Source: Candidatus Poribacteria bacterium (GTDB lineage: Bacteria; Poribacteria; WGA-4E; WGA-3G). From it: a DNA stretch of 64,000 nucleotides. Positions within the stretch are counted from its first letter, which is position 1. Every line of letters begins with the position of its first letter. Below the pieces are notes generated by a model. It worked only from the letters and a program-made list of their open reading frames with translations. It made no database searches and was not told the origin of the DNA. The position numbers and the translations under genes are program-made. The stretch lies in NCBI GenBank assembly GCA_026710795.1, contig JAPOQK010000030.1, positions 79,580-143,579 of the forward strand. The letters run 5' to 3'. This document shows positions 1 through 9,629 of this stretch, one piece after another.

Positions 1-70
1 ATAAATTTATAGGTTAATCAGGAACATTATAAAAATAGTCCCAATAACTGTAGCAATTCAGGAGTCAGAA

Positions 71-2029
71 ATGTATAAAAATCTATATATTATATTTACT
101 ATCATGTTGTTGACCAGCATATTTATTTTAAATGGGATTGCTCAGGAATACACACAATGGCATCTACCAGAAGGGGCAAAGGCACGTCTTGGAAAGGGAA
201 GCATAAATGACATTAAGTTTTCATCTGATGGAACACTATTAGCTGTCGCAACCTCAATTGGTGTATGGATTTATGATGCACAAACAGGAAAAGAAATATC
301 GCTTATCAAAGTTAACTATAGGAGTCCATTAACAATTCACAGAATAGCCTTTTCTCCCGATAGCAAAATGCTCGCAACGGGTAAATGGGTTTTAGGGAGT
401 AATATCGAATTGTGGGATGTGGAGACTGGTGAGAAAATACGCACATTGATAGATAAAATTGGTAGAGTATATCATTTAAGATTTTCACATGATGGAAGAT
501 TATTATCTTGCGGTAGTTGGGATAGGAAAGTCCAATTCAATATTTGGGAAGTGGATTCAGGGCGTGAGGTTGCACATTTTACTGGAGAGCAAAACGGATA
601 CAGTGAGTATCAGGTATCACAAGATTCCAGCCTCATTGCAACTGATGGTGAGAGACAGATTTTGCTCTGGGATACTTTTGCAGGAAAGCTTCAACATGCT
701 ATTGATTTTCCTATAGGGTTTATCTCAGGATTTGCTTTTTCTCCTGATAACAAACTGCTTGTAAGTAGTGGGAGAAGTGCTACAATTTGGGATACAGAAA
801 CTGGTAGTGAAATTTTAGAACTATATGATGTTGAACATAGAACCAGTAAAATGACCTTTTCTCCAAACGGTGAAATCCTTGTTGGGGGAGATTATGATGG
901 AAAAATAAAATTATGGAATATTAATCAAATACTTGAAAAACATCAAAATGAAGAATCATCACTATCATCATTATTGAGAAAGATTACTAACAGAAAACCT
1001 AAATATCAAGTTTATAAAACCTTGAGTGGACATTCAGGTTCTGTTAATACATTAACTTACAGCAGTGACGGCAAAACGTTGGCAAGTGGAAGCCGTGATG
1101 GGACAGTTATAGTATGGGATGCTGACAGCATGCAGAAGCGTTATACTATACACGGACATTCAGGTCCAATGACGAACTTACGTTTTCTTGATAACGGAAA
1201 TAAAATACTCAGTGGATCTTCTAACGTGTCAATCTGGATTTGGGATATAAATGCTATGACATCGCAATTTATTAAACCAAACTGGAATACATATCCCTTC
1301 GTCTTTTCTCATGATGATAAAACAGTTGTTAACAGAGATATAAATAATGACCTGCAGTTATGGGACATAGATACAGACAAACAACTTTATACAATTAAAA
1401 ATGATTATCAGAAGACATTTACTAAATTAGCATTATCACCCGACAACAAACTCCTTGCAAGTGGGAGTCGTGATGGCTCAGTGGAATTGTGGGATATTTC
1501 TAAACGAAAACATTATATGTCCCTTGATAAACATACAAATAGCGTCAACGCAGTACTGTTCTCGCCAGACGGAACACTATTTGCAAGTGCAAGTGAGGAT
1601 GGAACAGTTCAATTGTGGCAAATTCAGTCAGGAAAAAAGAAAGTACTGCAGACAGAACCTAACAGAGGTGTAGGGGCATTGGCATTTTCACCAGACAGTA
1701 AAACACTTGTTAGTGGTAGATGGGATGGTCCAATACAGAATTGGGATACAGAAACTTTTCAACATATCGGAGATTACATAAACGCTGCAGGTACAGTCAA
1801 CTCTTTAGAATTCTCACCGGATGGAAAAATACTTGCAAACGGATTATACGGCTTAATCCGTCTCTGGGATGTGGAAACAAAGACGAAGATTAAGGAAATA
1901 TATAAGGCACATAACAACAGTATACCAAAATTCGTATTCTCTCCTGATTCCAAAACACTTGTCAGTGGTAGTAGCGACGGTACTTCTCTTATTTGGGATT
2001 TAGAAAAAATGGGAATTTTCAATAGGTAA
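71..2029 (+). CDS. Secreted WD40 repeat protein
   Basis: The 652-residue product begins with a hydrophobic signal-peptide-like segment (about residues 4-24) and continues as WD40 repeats to the C-terminus. The repeats show the recurring 'SPDxxxLxSGxxDGxVxLWD' pattern and probably form one or two beta-propellers, a fold used for protein-protein contacts. An AGGAG ribosome site lies 7 nt before the ATG. The first propeller blades (about residues 27-75, 'WHLPEGAKARLGKG' then 'GVWIYDAQTGKE') closely match the start of the WD40 part of the sigma factor fusion at 5825-8785, so the two are paralogous. The partner and precise role cannot be told from sequence. The upstream gene lies outside the window. 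Confidence 0.93.
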   Translation: MYKNLYIIFTIMLLTSIFILNGIAQEYTQWHLPEGAKARLGKGSINDIKFSSDGTLLAVATSIGVWIYDAQTGKEISLIKVNYRSPLTIHRIAFSPDSKMLATGKWVLGSNIELWDVETGEKIRTLIDKIGRVYHLRFSHDGRLLSCGSWDRKVQFNIWEVDSGREVAHFTGEQNGYSEYQVSQDSSLIATDGERQILLWDTFAGKLQHAIDFPIGFISGFAFSPDNKLLVSSGRSATIWDTETGSEILELYDVEHRTSKMTFSPNGEILVGGDYDGKIKLWNINQILEKHQNEESSLSSLLRKITNRKPKYQVYKTLSGHSGSVNTLTYSSDGKTLASGSRDGTVIVWDADSMQKRYTIHGHSGPMTNLRFLDNGNKILSGSSNVSIWIWDINAMTSQFIKPNWNTYPFVFSHDDKTVVNRDINNDLQLWDIDTDKQLYTIKNDYQKTFTKLALSPDNKLLASGSRDGSVELWDISKRKHYMSLDKHTNSVNAVLFSPDGTLFASASEDGTVQLWQIQSGKKKVLQTEPNRGVGALAFSPDSKTLVSGRWDGPIQNWDTETFQHIGDYINAAGTVNSLEFSPDGKILANGLYGLIRLWDVETKTKIKEIYKAHNNSIPKFVFSPDSKTLVSGSSDGTSLIWDLEKMGIFNR

Positions 2030-2083
2030 CCGCTAATTTGCAGGTCTGAAATATATCTATAACATACAACATAATAAAAATAT

Positions 2084-2112
2084 TTGCTTTTAAACACAAA
2101 ACATGATATTAT
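2084..2112 (+). promoter_or_regulatory. Putative sigma-70 promoter upstream of hisI
   Basis: TTGCTT at 2084-2089 and TATTAT at 2107-2112 are separated by 17 nt, close to the bacterial sigma-70 consensus. It would give a leader of roughly 235 nt before hisI. The match is by eye in AT-rich DNA, so chance is possible. Confidence 0.33.
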
Positions 2113-2294
2113 ACTATCCACAAGACCTAATAAAACATATCTATTGAAGAAGATTATGATACTTAACTATTCACACTCCTACCTACATATTATTTCTAAT
2201 CATTGGCATTGGTGGCGTTCCGATTCCAACATAGGAGTGTGCGCTTACTAAGAATTTATATTATTAATATTACTGATTTTCATTTGTTAACCTT

Positions 2295-2330
2295 ATGCAC
2301 ACTCAAACTTAAGTGGCATGGGGTTTTTTG
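2295..2330 (+). terminator. Putative attenuator/terminator stem before hisI
   Basis: ATGC-(A)-CAC at 2295-2302 can pair with GTGGCAT at 2313-2319 (7 bp with one bulge). GGGG and a run of T follow. It ends about 25 nt upstream of the hisI start, the position expected of a transcription attenuator. The stem is weak and no leader peptide was identified. Confidence 0.3.
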
Positions 2331-2355
2331 TTTTTAACATAACTAAGGAGAAACC

Positions 2356-2736
2356 ATGAAAATATTATCAGAACTGAAATATGACCGTGATGGTTTAGTA
2401 ACTGCTGTGATTCAAGATCGAACGAATAATGAAGTGTTGATGGTAGGTTTTATGAATGCTGAAGCCGTCAAACACACCTTATCAACAGGTCGTGTCTGCT
2501 TCTGGAGTCGTTCTCGTCAAAAGTTGTGGATAAAGGGGGAGACTTCTGGGCATACACAGACTGTCGAGTCAGTAGCAGTAGATTGTGATGGTGATGCCTT
2601 GCTCATTAAAGTTGAGCAGAAGGTAGCGGCGTGCCATACAGGTTTTCGTTCCTGCTTCTTTCGGGAAGTCTCCTCCGACGGTGAGTCAACACGAGAGATT
2701 GGTGAAAAGATATTTGATGCTGATGCTGTTTATTAG
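2356..2736 (+). CDS. hisI: Phosphoribosyl-AMP cyclohydrolase
   Basis: HisI opens the adenine ring of phosphoribosyl-AMP, the third step of histidine biosynthesis, in the cytoplasm. The 126-residue length is that of a stand-alone HisI without the HisE domain. Visible family motifs are 'VLMVGFMN', 'FWSRSRQKLWIKGETSGH', 'DCDGDALL' and the C-terminal 'CHTGFRSCFFR' with the metal-binding cysteines. An AAGGAG site sits 5 nt before the ATG. No other his genes are in the window. The next genes are trpE and trpG, so hisI may be grouped with amino acid/PRPP metabolism rather than in a his operon. The gap to trpE is 153 bp. Confidence 0.97.
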   Translation: MKILSELKYDRDGLVTAVIQDRTNNEVLMVGFMNAEAVKHTLSTGRVCFWSRSRQKLWIKGETSGHTQTVESVAVDCDGDALLIKVEQKVAACHTGFRSCFFREVSSDGESTREIGEKIFDADAVY

Positions 2737-2889
2737 GTATGTATTTGAAACGACTATCATATCTATGTATCAGCCATTGAATTACATTTTCTCTTATCTC
2801 ATTTTATAACAATAGAAATGGTTAATATATGGAAATTTATGAATTGAAGGAACTGTAATTTGGTACTAAGATATGAATAGGAGTTAATA

Positions 2890-4392
2890 ATGTATTATCC
2901 GACGTTGGAAGAATTTCGGGAAAAAGCGAAAATAGGGAACACGATACCGGTTTATCGATCAATTTTGGCAGATATGGATACACCTGTGTCTGCATTCTAT
3001 AAGTTGTTACCAAATGATTATGCGTTCTTGTTGGAGAGTGTTGAAGGCGGCGAGAACGTTGCACGATACTCATTCTTAGGTAGTCAACCATCTGTTCTTT
3101 TCCAGAGCAAAGGACACAAGGTTACCATTGAATATTTGGCAAAAGGTGAAAAGGTGTCAATGGAATACGAAGATCCGTTGAAAGCATTGGAAGAGTTGAT
3201 GCAGAAATACCAACCTGCCAGTATTGAAGGATTACCAGAGTTCCACGGTGGTGCGGTTGGATTTATGAGCTATGATATGGTGCGTTTTGTGGAAGAACTA
3301 CCTGACGATACCGAAGATGAGCTGCAACTACCCGATTGCTTTTTCATGATAGCTGAAACAATTTTGATTTTTGATCATGTTAATCATCAGATTAAAGTTG
3401 TTGCTAACGCTCATATTGATGGAGATATTGATGCAGCTTATGCTGATGCCATTCAGGAAATTAATGCATTAGTAGAACAATTGACATCAGGTTCTGATGC
3501 GTCCCTTGTTAACAGTATGCATGAAGTTTCAGGTAATCAACCGGAAACAGTACCAGATCCACCTTCAAATTTCACAAAATCTGAATATGAAAACGCAGTG
3601 CTGCGTGCGAAAGAATACATCACCGCTGGTGACATCATACAAGTTGTGCCTTCACAACGGTTCAGCCGTCCGGTATCCGTAGACTCATTTGATATTTATA
3701 GAGCATTACGTGTTGTCAACCCATCTCCATATATGTATTATCTCAAATGTAATGCTTTTGATATTGTTGGTGCATCTCCAGAGATGATGGTGCGTGTAGA
3801 GGATGGGATTGTTCAGACTCGTCCTATTGCTGGAACGCTGCCCCGTGGAAAAACTGAGGAAGAAGATCGTGAGTTGGAACAGAAACTGCTTGGTGATCCA
3901 AAGGAACGTGCTGAACATGTCATGCTTGTTGATTTAGGTCGCAACGACTTGGGACGTGTGTGTGAATACCATACAGTAGAAGTAACCGATTTTATGATTG
4001 TTGAGCGGTTTTCACATGTGATGCACATTGTTTCCCACGTTATTGGAAGGTTGCGTGATAATCTTTCTGCATTTGATGTAATCCGTGCATGTCTACCTGC
4101 AGGAACGCTCTCTGGAGCACCTAAAATACGCGCAATGGAGATCATTGAGGAACTTGAACCGACGCGTCGTGGTCCCTACGGGGGTACAGTCGGTTATTTT
4201 AGTTTCTCAGGAAGTGCTGATACAGCGATAACGATCCGCACTGCGGTAATCAAAGACGGAACTGCTTATGTACAGGCAGGGGGCGGTGTCGTTGCTGATT
4301 CCGTGCCGGAAAATGAGTATTATGAAACCATGAGTAAAGCATGGGCGATGCTCACTGCGATTGAAATGGCACAACAAGGACTGTTATTATAG
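2890..4392 (+). CDS. trpE: Anthranilate synthase component I
   Basis: TrpE converts chorismate and ammonia (from TrpG) to anthranilate, the first committed step of tryptophan synthesis. The 500-residue protein has an N-terminal anthranilate synthase domain and a C-terminal chorismate-binding domain. Diagnostic motifs are '[12 protein letters not shown]', '[17 protein letters not shown]', '[17 protein letters not shown]', '[12 protein letters not shown]' and '[17 protein letters not shown]'. The ATG has a GGAG ribosome site. trpG follows after 11 nt, so the two are almost certainly co-transcribed and form the TrpEG complex. Residues '[17 protein letters not shown]' near the N-terminus resemble the tryptophan feedback-inhibition region, so end-product control is likely (inference). 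Confidence 0.98.
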   Translation: MYYPTLEEFREKAKIGNTIPVYRSILADMDTPVSAFYKLLPNDYAFLLESVEGGENVARYSFLGSQPSVLFQSKGHKVTIEYLAKGEKVSMEYEDPLKALEELMQKYQPASIEGLPEFHGGAVGFMSYDMVRFVEELPDDTEDELQLPDCFFMIAETILIFDHVNHQIKVVANAHIDGDIDAAYADAIQEINALVEQLTSGSDASLVNSMHEVSGNQPETVPDPPSNFTKSEYENAVLRAKEYITAGDIIQVVPSQRFSRPVSVDSFDIYRALRVVNPSPYMYYLKCNAFDIVGASPEMMVRVEDGIVQTRPIAGTLPRGKTEEEDRELEQKLLGDPKERAEHVMLVDLGRNDLGRVCEYHTVEVTDFMIVERFSHVMHIVSHVIGRLRDNLSAFDVIRACLPAGTLSGAPKIRAMEIIEELEPTRRGPYGGTVGYFSFSGSADTAITIRTAVIKDGTAYVQAGGGVVADSVPENEYYETMSKAWAMLTAIEMAQQGLLL

Positions 4393-4403
4393 GAGAAGAA
4401 AAG

Positions 4404-4967
4404 ATGGTTTTGATGATTGATAACTACGACTCATTTACTTACAATCTGGTGCAGTATCTTGGTGAACTCGGCGCGGAATTGGAGGTACATCGTAGTCGAA
4501 AAATAGGATTTGATGAATTGGATCAACTACAACCTGAACGGATTGTGATTTCACCCGGTCCATGCACACCGCGAGAAGCAGGTATATCCAACGATGTGAT
4601 AAAACACTTTTCTGGCAAAGTTCCGATCTTAGGTGTATGCCTTGGACATCAATGTGTCGGGGATGTGTTTGGGGGTGAAGTTGTTCGTGCGGAACGATTA
4701 ATGCATGGAAAAACTTCCATGATTCAACATAATGAGGTCGAACTGTTTGAAGGTTTGGATAACCCCTTTGAAGCGACACGTTACCATTCGCTTATAGTTA
4801 AAAAAGATACGTTACCAGACTGTCTTGAGATCACAGCATGGACAGATCAAGACGAAATTATGGGAATCCGACATAAAACCTTACCCGTATGGGGTGTACA
4901 GTTTCATCCAGAGTCCATTTTAACTACTGCTGGAAAGAGTTTACTGTCCAACTTTTTGGCATTGTAA
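4404..4967 (+). CDS. trpG: Anthranilate/para-aminobenzoate synthase glutamine amidotransferase component II
   Basis: This is the class I glutaminase subunit that supplies ammonia to TrpE. The 187-residue length is typical. The catalytic triad is visible: nucleophile Cys79 in 'GVCLGHQ', and His168 and Glu170 in 'VQFHPES'. The N-terminal '[19 protein letters not shown]' is the family signature. It lies 11 nt after trpE and 19 nt before the PP-loop protein, so a trpEG transcription unit is expected. TrpG-type subunits in many bacteria also serve PabB. No pabB is seen here, so a dual role cannot be judged. Confidence 0.97.
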   Translation: MVLMIDNYDSFTYNLVQYLGELGAELEVHRSRKIGFDELDQLQPERIVISPGPCTPREAGISNDVIKHFSGKVPILGVCLGHQCVGDVFGGEVVRAERLMHGKTSMIQHNEVELFEGLDNPFEATRYHSLIVKKDTLPDCLEITAWTDQDEIMGIRHKTLPVWGVQFHPESILTTAGKSLLSNFLAL

Positions 4968-4986
4968 TAAGGATATAATAATATAT

Positions 4987-5751
4987 ATGACGACGAATAC
5001 AGAAAAACAATTGCCAACACCAGTTCTTGTTTCCTGGTCTTCAGGGAAGGATTCTGCGTGGGCACTACACACTTTGCGTGAACAGAAAGACCTTTACGAT
5101 GTGCGAGGAATCTTTACCACCGTTACAAAGACATTTGACCGTGTTTCTATACATTCTACACCTGCGTGGGTTTTGGAACAACAAGCTGAGAGACTCGGTA
5201 TACCTTTATATCAGATACCGATTCCATATCCTTGTTCCAATGAGATATATGAGGCTGCTATGCGGAAATTTCTTGCAGAGGTAGAATCCCTCCCAATTCA
5301 TTTAATGGCTTCACATTTCGCATTCGGTGATTTATTCCTTGAAGACATCCGTACATACCGAGAGGAGAAACTGAGTGATACAGGATTCACACCTATTTTT
5401 CCAGTTTGGGGTAAGGATACAACAATTCTTGCCAAAGAAATGATTACATCAGGTCTGCGAGCGATTATCACTGCACTCAATCCTACCAAAGTTCCAGAAG
5501 ATTTTGCTGGACGATGGTTTGATGCAGAACTCCTTGCAGCCCTACCTGAAGGGGTTGATCCCCTCGGTGAGAACGGTGAGTTCCATACATGTGTCATTGA
5601 TGGACCGATGTTTAGTTCACCTGTCACTGCGAAACCCGGTAAGATCGTTCATAGAGCAATTGTTTCTGCATCAAATGACGATGATGATAAAATACACACT
5701 AGTAATACCTCGCCACCTACCTATGTATATGCTGACATAGTGCCTTTATAG
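4987..5751 (+). CDS. PP-loop ATPase, diphthine-ammonia-ligase-like (DUF71/COG2102)
   Basis: The 254-residue protein begins with a PP-loop 'SWSSGKDSAWALHTLR' (about residues 16-31), the nucleotide-binding motif of N-type ATP pyrophosphatases. It also has the conserved C-terminal 'GENGEFHTCVIDGPMF' of the DUF71/diphthine-ammonia-ligase family. Eukaryotic and archaeal members amidate diphthine on EF2. Bacteria lack diphthamide, so the substrate here is unknown and is probably another carboxylate or nucleotide. The gene starts 19 nt after trpG and is probably the last gene of that unit. A C-terminal Asp-rich stretch ('SNDDDDK') is lineage-specific. Confidence 0.88.
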   Translation: MTTNTEKQLPTPVLVSWSSGKDSAWALHTLREQKDLYDVRGIFTTVTKTFDRVSIHSTPAWVLEQQAERLGIPLYQIPIPYPCSNEIYEAAMRKFLAEVESLPIHLMASHFAFGDLFLEDIRTYREEKLSDTGFTPIFPVWGKDTTILAKEMITSGLRAIITALNPTKVPEDFAGRWFDAELLAALPEGVDPLGENGEFHTCVIDGPMFSSPVTAKPGKIVHRAIVSASNDDDDKIHTSNTSPPTYVYADIVPL

Positions 5752-5824
5752 AATGGTAATTGTAGAATTATGCACCCGTTTTACCGTTTCATGGTGTCAC
5801 TATAGGTGAAATCGGAGGTAAACG

Positions 5825-8785
5825 ATGAAAAACATAGATGTGAAATTAATCTACCGTGTTCTTGATGGTGATGATGGAGCATTCGCGGAACTTGTAGACA
5901 AATATCAAAAGCAGGTTCACGCGCTGGTGTGGCGGAAAATCGGTGATTTCCATATAGCCGAAGAGATTACGCAGGATACATTTCTGAGAGCGTACCAAAA
6001 ACTCGGGACGTTGAAGCAACCACAACGTTTTGCAAGTTGGCTATATGTGATAGCAGCGAACCGTAGCAATACATGGCTTCGTAAAAAGTGTTTACGCAAA
6101 CAATTGTTAGAAGACAAGGAAATTGCACAATCCGAAAATTCAGATTATTCTGAGTATGTACTAACAGAAAACGAGCGTATCACAGTACAAACACAACGCG
6201 TTGTCGTCAAAAAACTACTTGCGAAACTTGAGGAAAGTGAACGCACTGTCATGACCTTACATTACTTCGGTGATATGTCGTGTCCAGAAATCGGTAAATT
6301 CTTAGGTGTATCAACGAATACTGTAAAAAGCCGATTACACCGTGCAAAGCTGCGACTACAGAAAGAGGAAGTGATAATAAGAGAAGCATTAGATAATTTC
6401 AAAATCACACCGAATCTCACAGATAACATTATACGCGAAATTTCGCATACAAAATCTGCACCTCCTGCCAGTAGTAAACCTTTAATGCCATGGGCAGTCG
6501 CTGCTTCCACGCTGGCAGTAGTGTTACTGATACTCGGCTTTGGTAATAGTAAATACATGACCCGTTTTCAACAACCCTATAGCTTAGATGCGAATGCAGA
6601 GATGACGGTTGAGATTCTTGACACTCCTTTAGTTGCAAACTTGGAATCCAAGTCTGATACACGATCTCAAATTAGGCGTGCAAATGCACAGGAAAAAATC
6701 GAGAATCCTAAAAACCAGCTAAATGATTCTACTGAAAATGCAGCAGAAGTTCAATCCGGTAAAATAACAGAAGATTATACAAAATGGCATTTACCGAAAG
6801 CAGCAAAAGCACGCCTTGGAAAAGGTGGGATTAATGTGCTACAGTATTCACCCGATGCTTCTAAACTTGCCGTGGGAAGTAATATCGGTGTATGGATTTA
6901 CGATGTGAAAACAGGAAAAGAAGTGACAATGTTCCCAGGAGCGTGTCAATCCCTTGCATTTTCACCTGACGGACGTTTTCTTGCTAATGGAGGAAGTATG
7001 TTTGGAGGTGGTGGTAAGTTCCGTGGAAAAGAACTCCAGTTATGGGAAGTAGCTACTGGTAAGAAAATGGCACTTTCTCAGGCTATTCCTCCGGCTCCTG
7101 CATTACACTTCTCCGATGATGGTAAAACACTTTACAGTGTGGGCAAATGGGGAGATACAATTGGCATCATAAATATTGAAACAGGAGAGGTGAGTTTAAA
7201 GAATATCGGTGGACGACCAAAGAGTCTCGCTCCACCTGTTCCATACGCACTTACACATGGTCAATTGGCGGTTGTACGAGATTCCGGAGAGATACAATTA
7301 TTGAACACGAATTCAGGTAAAAAACTATCTGCACTTAGAGGTAATAACGATAAAGTTCTTGTCTTGGCATTCTCTCCCGATGGAACACAACTTGCCAGTG
7401 GAAGTGTAGATAACGCGGTACGATTGTGGGGAACCATCAGTAAAGAAAAACCAACTATTTTCCGAGAAATACTCGAAAAACCAAAAGGTTGGACGAATGT
7501 AATAGCTTTCTCACCAGATGGAAAAATGCTTGCAAGTGGAAGCACTGACAAAAATGTGCGGTTATGGGACATACTCACTGGAAAACTAATTGGAAAGCTT
7601 ACTGGACATTCTAATGGTATAGCAGCACTTTCGTTCTCACCAGATGGTACAACGCTTGCCAGTGCAAGTACAGATGGAAATATTCTATTTTGGAATACAA
7701 AAACAAGGAATCAGTTACATATAAAAATCTCTGGACATAGCGATTGGATAAAGGGTGTGACTTTTCTTAGGGATAGCACGACACTTGTGAGCGTTGCGTT
7801 TAACGGGACAATTACTTTATGGGATCTGAAGACGTTGAAAAAAACTGTTCCACAGATGGAAACATATCAAGATTTGTTGCTTGCATTAGTATTTTCACCT
7901 GATGGGACGGAATTTGTTAGCGTTGGTTCAAAAGGTAATGTGCTTTTTGAAGCAGGACATGGTATGTCCTATTCCAGTATTAGGTCAGATCAGTTAATTC
8001 GCTTAAAAGATGTACACACAGGTCATGATTTGCATACATTACCAGAGGGAGAATATCTTATAAGTGCAGCTTTTTCGCCAGATGGAAAAACGGTGGCTTT
8101 AGGTGGTGTAAATGTTATTCGTTTATGGAATACTGAGACTGGATCTTTTGTTAATATCCCATTATCTGATAAATTACAGAATAACCAAAACGGTGATATT
8201 GAATTCCCACAAGGTGTCAACCCTCACAACCTATTACCTCATACAGAAATAACTTCTCTGGAATACTCTCCAGACAGCAAAAAACTGGTTTATGGAACAA
8301 TGGGAGGTTGGGTTGAGATGCTGGATGCAGGAACTGGTATTACACTAACCACTATGCTTGCAGGACAGAATTTGGCTGATGCAAAAAATAAGAAACCCAG
8401 AAATAGAGGGATTAGTTTTGACGATCCAATTACAGATTTAGCTTTTTCTTCAGATAGTGTCTTACTTGCCGTTGCGAGTGAGAAAAAAATTCGTTTGTTA
8501 GGAAGTGAGAAGGAGTTCGGATTTGAGGAAGTACGTCATGGAGCCAAATCGCTACAGTTTTCACCAGATAATTCTGTACTTGTTGCTGGACTTAGACACG
8601 GTGAGATTGAATTATGGGATTTAGCAACAGGTGTCAAACTCACCTCACTTGATGGACATTCAGAACCAGTTGAAACACTGATTTTCTCACCTGATGGCAA
8701 AACACTCGTTAGCACTGGACAAGACGGAACTATCCTTATATGGGATTGGGATGAAGTTCTCAAGGGTACAGATCAAGATAAATAA
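5825..8785 (+). CDS. ECF sigma factor fused through a membrane segment to a WD40 propeller domain
   Basis: Residues about 10-90 are sigma-70 region 2 ('DGAFAELVDKYQKQVHAL', 'EITQDTFLRAYQKL'). Residues about 128-182 are region 4 with its helix-turn-helix ('MSCPEIGKFLGVSTNTVKSRL'). Residues about 221-240 form one hydrophobic segment ('PWAVAASTLAVVLLILGFG'). After a charged linker, residues about 318-986 are WD40 repeats. The order predicts a membrane-tethered sigma factor whose propeller lies on the far side of the membrane. That would be a one-protein signalling system, perhaps released by proteolysis (inference). Related sigma-WD40 fusions are, to my recollection, known in planctomycetes. The start has a GGAGG site 7 nt upstream. 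The WD40 part is paralogous to the protein at 71-2029. No separate anti-sigma gene is next to it. Confidence 0.93.
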   Translation: MKNIDVKLIYRVLDGDDGAFAELVDKYQKQVHALVWRKIGDFHIAEEITQDTFLRAYQKLGTLKQPQRFASWLYVIAANRSNTWLRKKCLRKQLLEDKEIAQSENSDYSEYVLTENERITVQTQRVVVKKLLAKLEESERTVMTLHYFGDMSCPEIGKFLGVSTNTVKSRLHRAKLRLQKEEVIIREALDNFKITPNLTDNIIREISHTKSAPPASSKPLMPWAVAASTLAVVLLILGFGNSKYMTRFQQPYSLDANAEMTVEILDTPLVANLESKSDTRSQIRRANAQEKIENPKNQLNDSTENAAEVQSGKITEDYTKWHLPKAAKARLGKGGINVLQYSPDASKLAVGSNIGVWIYDVKTGKEVTMFPGACQSLAFSPDGRFLANGGSMFGGGGKFRGKELQLWEVATGKKMALSQAIPPAPALHFSDDGKTLYSVGKWGDTIGIINIETGEVSLKNIGGRPKSLAPPVPYALTHGQLAVVRDSGEIQLLNTNSGKKLSALRGNNDKVLVLAFSPDGTQLASGSVDNAVRLWGTISKEKPTIFREILEKPKGWTNVIAFSPDGKMLASGSTDKNVRLWDILTGKLIGKLTGHSNGIAALSFSPDGTTLASASTDGNILFWNTKTRNQLHIKISGHSDWIKGVTFLRDSTTLVSVAFNGTITLWDLKTLKKTVPQMETYQDLLLALVFSPDGTEFVSVGSKGNVLFEAGHGMSYSSIRSDQLIRLKDVHTGHDLHTLPEGEYLISAAFSPDGKTVALGGVNVIRLWNTETGSFVNIPLSDKLQNNQNGDIEFPQGVNPHNLLPHTEITSLEYSPDSKKLVYGTMGGWVEMLDAGTGITLTTMLAGQNLADAKNKKPRNRGISFDDPITDLAFSSDSVLLAVASEKKIRLLGSEKEFGFEEVRHGAKSLQFSPDNSVLVAGLRHGEIELWDLATGVKLTSLDGHSEPVETLIFSPDGKTLVSTGQDGTILIWDWDEVLKGTDQDK

Positions 8786-8795
8786 GCAGAATCCA

Positions 8796-9626
8796 TCACC
8801 CTTCTGATTCCAACCACTTATTAATCCGCGCTAACTTATCATCGGGGATATGTGTAACATTAGCATCTGTTGGAAAGTTCCCGTTTTCCACTTCCTGCTT
8901 ATACTGACATATCGCATCTAAGGTGAGTTGATTGTAGTTCTGATAACGTTTGGCATGTTTGAATGGAGTGCCAATCCCTAATATATCGTTAATAACAAGA
9001 ACTTGTCCATCACAGAATCTACCAGCACCAATACCGATGGTTGGAATATCAAGCGTCTCCGTGATGATTTGGCTAATCTCTTCGGTAATCTTCTCAAGTA
9101 CAATAAGTTTTGCGCCTGCATCTGCGAGTGCCGATGCAGCTTGAATGAGTTCTTTTGCCTTTGAGACAGTTTTTCCGTGTGTTGTTGCTTTCGTCCCGTG
9201 AATTTGCGGGTTGTGTCCTATGTGTGCACAAACTTCTATATCCTGTTCGGTGAGAGCAGTAACAATAGACATCTTTTCTATTCCACCTTCCAATTTAACA
9301 CCATCAGCACCGTTATCCAAAAAAATATTTGCATTCGTAACAGCTTGCTTTTCATTTCGGTCAGAAGCATAAGGCATGTCAATGAGGAGATAGGCATTTG
9401 TTACACCACGTCGGACTGCTTTTAGGTGATGGAGCATATCTGCCATCGTCACCTCCATCTCGCTTTTATATCCAAGTATATTCGTGCCGACACTATCTCC
9501 AACAAAGATAACGTCTATACTTGCTTCATCCTGGATGCATGCGGTTGGATAATCGTAGCAGGTTAGCACAGTGATGGGTTGTTGCTGTTGTTTTTTAGAG
9601 TGTAGATAGGAAATGTCTTTTTTCAT
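8796..9626 (-). CDS. panB: 3-methyl-2-oxobutanoate hydroxymethyltransferase
   Basis: PanB transfers a hydroxymethyl group from methylene-tetrahydrofolate to 2-ketoisovalerate, giving ketopantoate for pantothenate and CoA synthesis. The 276-residue product has the TIM-barrel signatures 'LTCYDYPTACIQDEA', 'VGDSVGTNILGY', 'MPYAS', 'GADGVKLEGG' and 'GIGAGRFCDGQVLVINDILG'. The gene is 3 nt downstream of sucD, so the two are likely co-transcribed, linking CoA supply with succinyl-CoA synthetase. It converges on the sigma-WD40 gene with only 10 bp between stop codons. No panC or panD is in the window. Confidence 0.98.
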   Translation of the reverse strand: MKKDISYLHSKKQQQQPITVLTCYDYPTACIQDEASIDVIFVGDSVGTNILGYKSEMEVTMADMLHHLKAVRRGVTNAYLLIDMPYASDRNEKQAVTNANIFLDNGADGVKLEGGIEKMSIVTALTEQDIEVCAHIGHNPQIHGTKATTHGKTVSKAKELIQAASALADAGAKLIVLEKITEEISQIITETLDIPTIGIGAGRFCDGQVLVINDILGIGTPFKHAKRYQNYNQLTLDAICQYKQEVENGNFPTDANVTHIPDDKLARINKWLESEG

Positions 9627-9629
9627 TCT

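Larger units (their letters stand above)
2030..2355. other. Intergenic leader region before hisI
   Basis: This 326-base gap holds a promoter-like pair, a 10-bp inverted repeat (CACACTCCTA at 2172-2181, TAGGAGTGTG at 2232-2241) and a stem followed by a T-run just before hisI. The parts are listed separately. No coding capacity was recognised. Confidence 0.5.

Noticed and set aside
2210..2222. A T-box-like core (GGTGGCGTTCCG) in the hisI leader
   Set aside because: The match to the T-box consensus is partial, there is no specifier loop, and the element would be far from the terminator.
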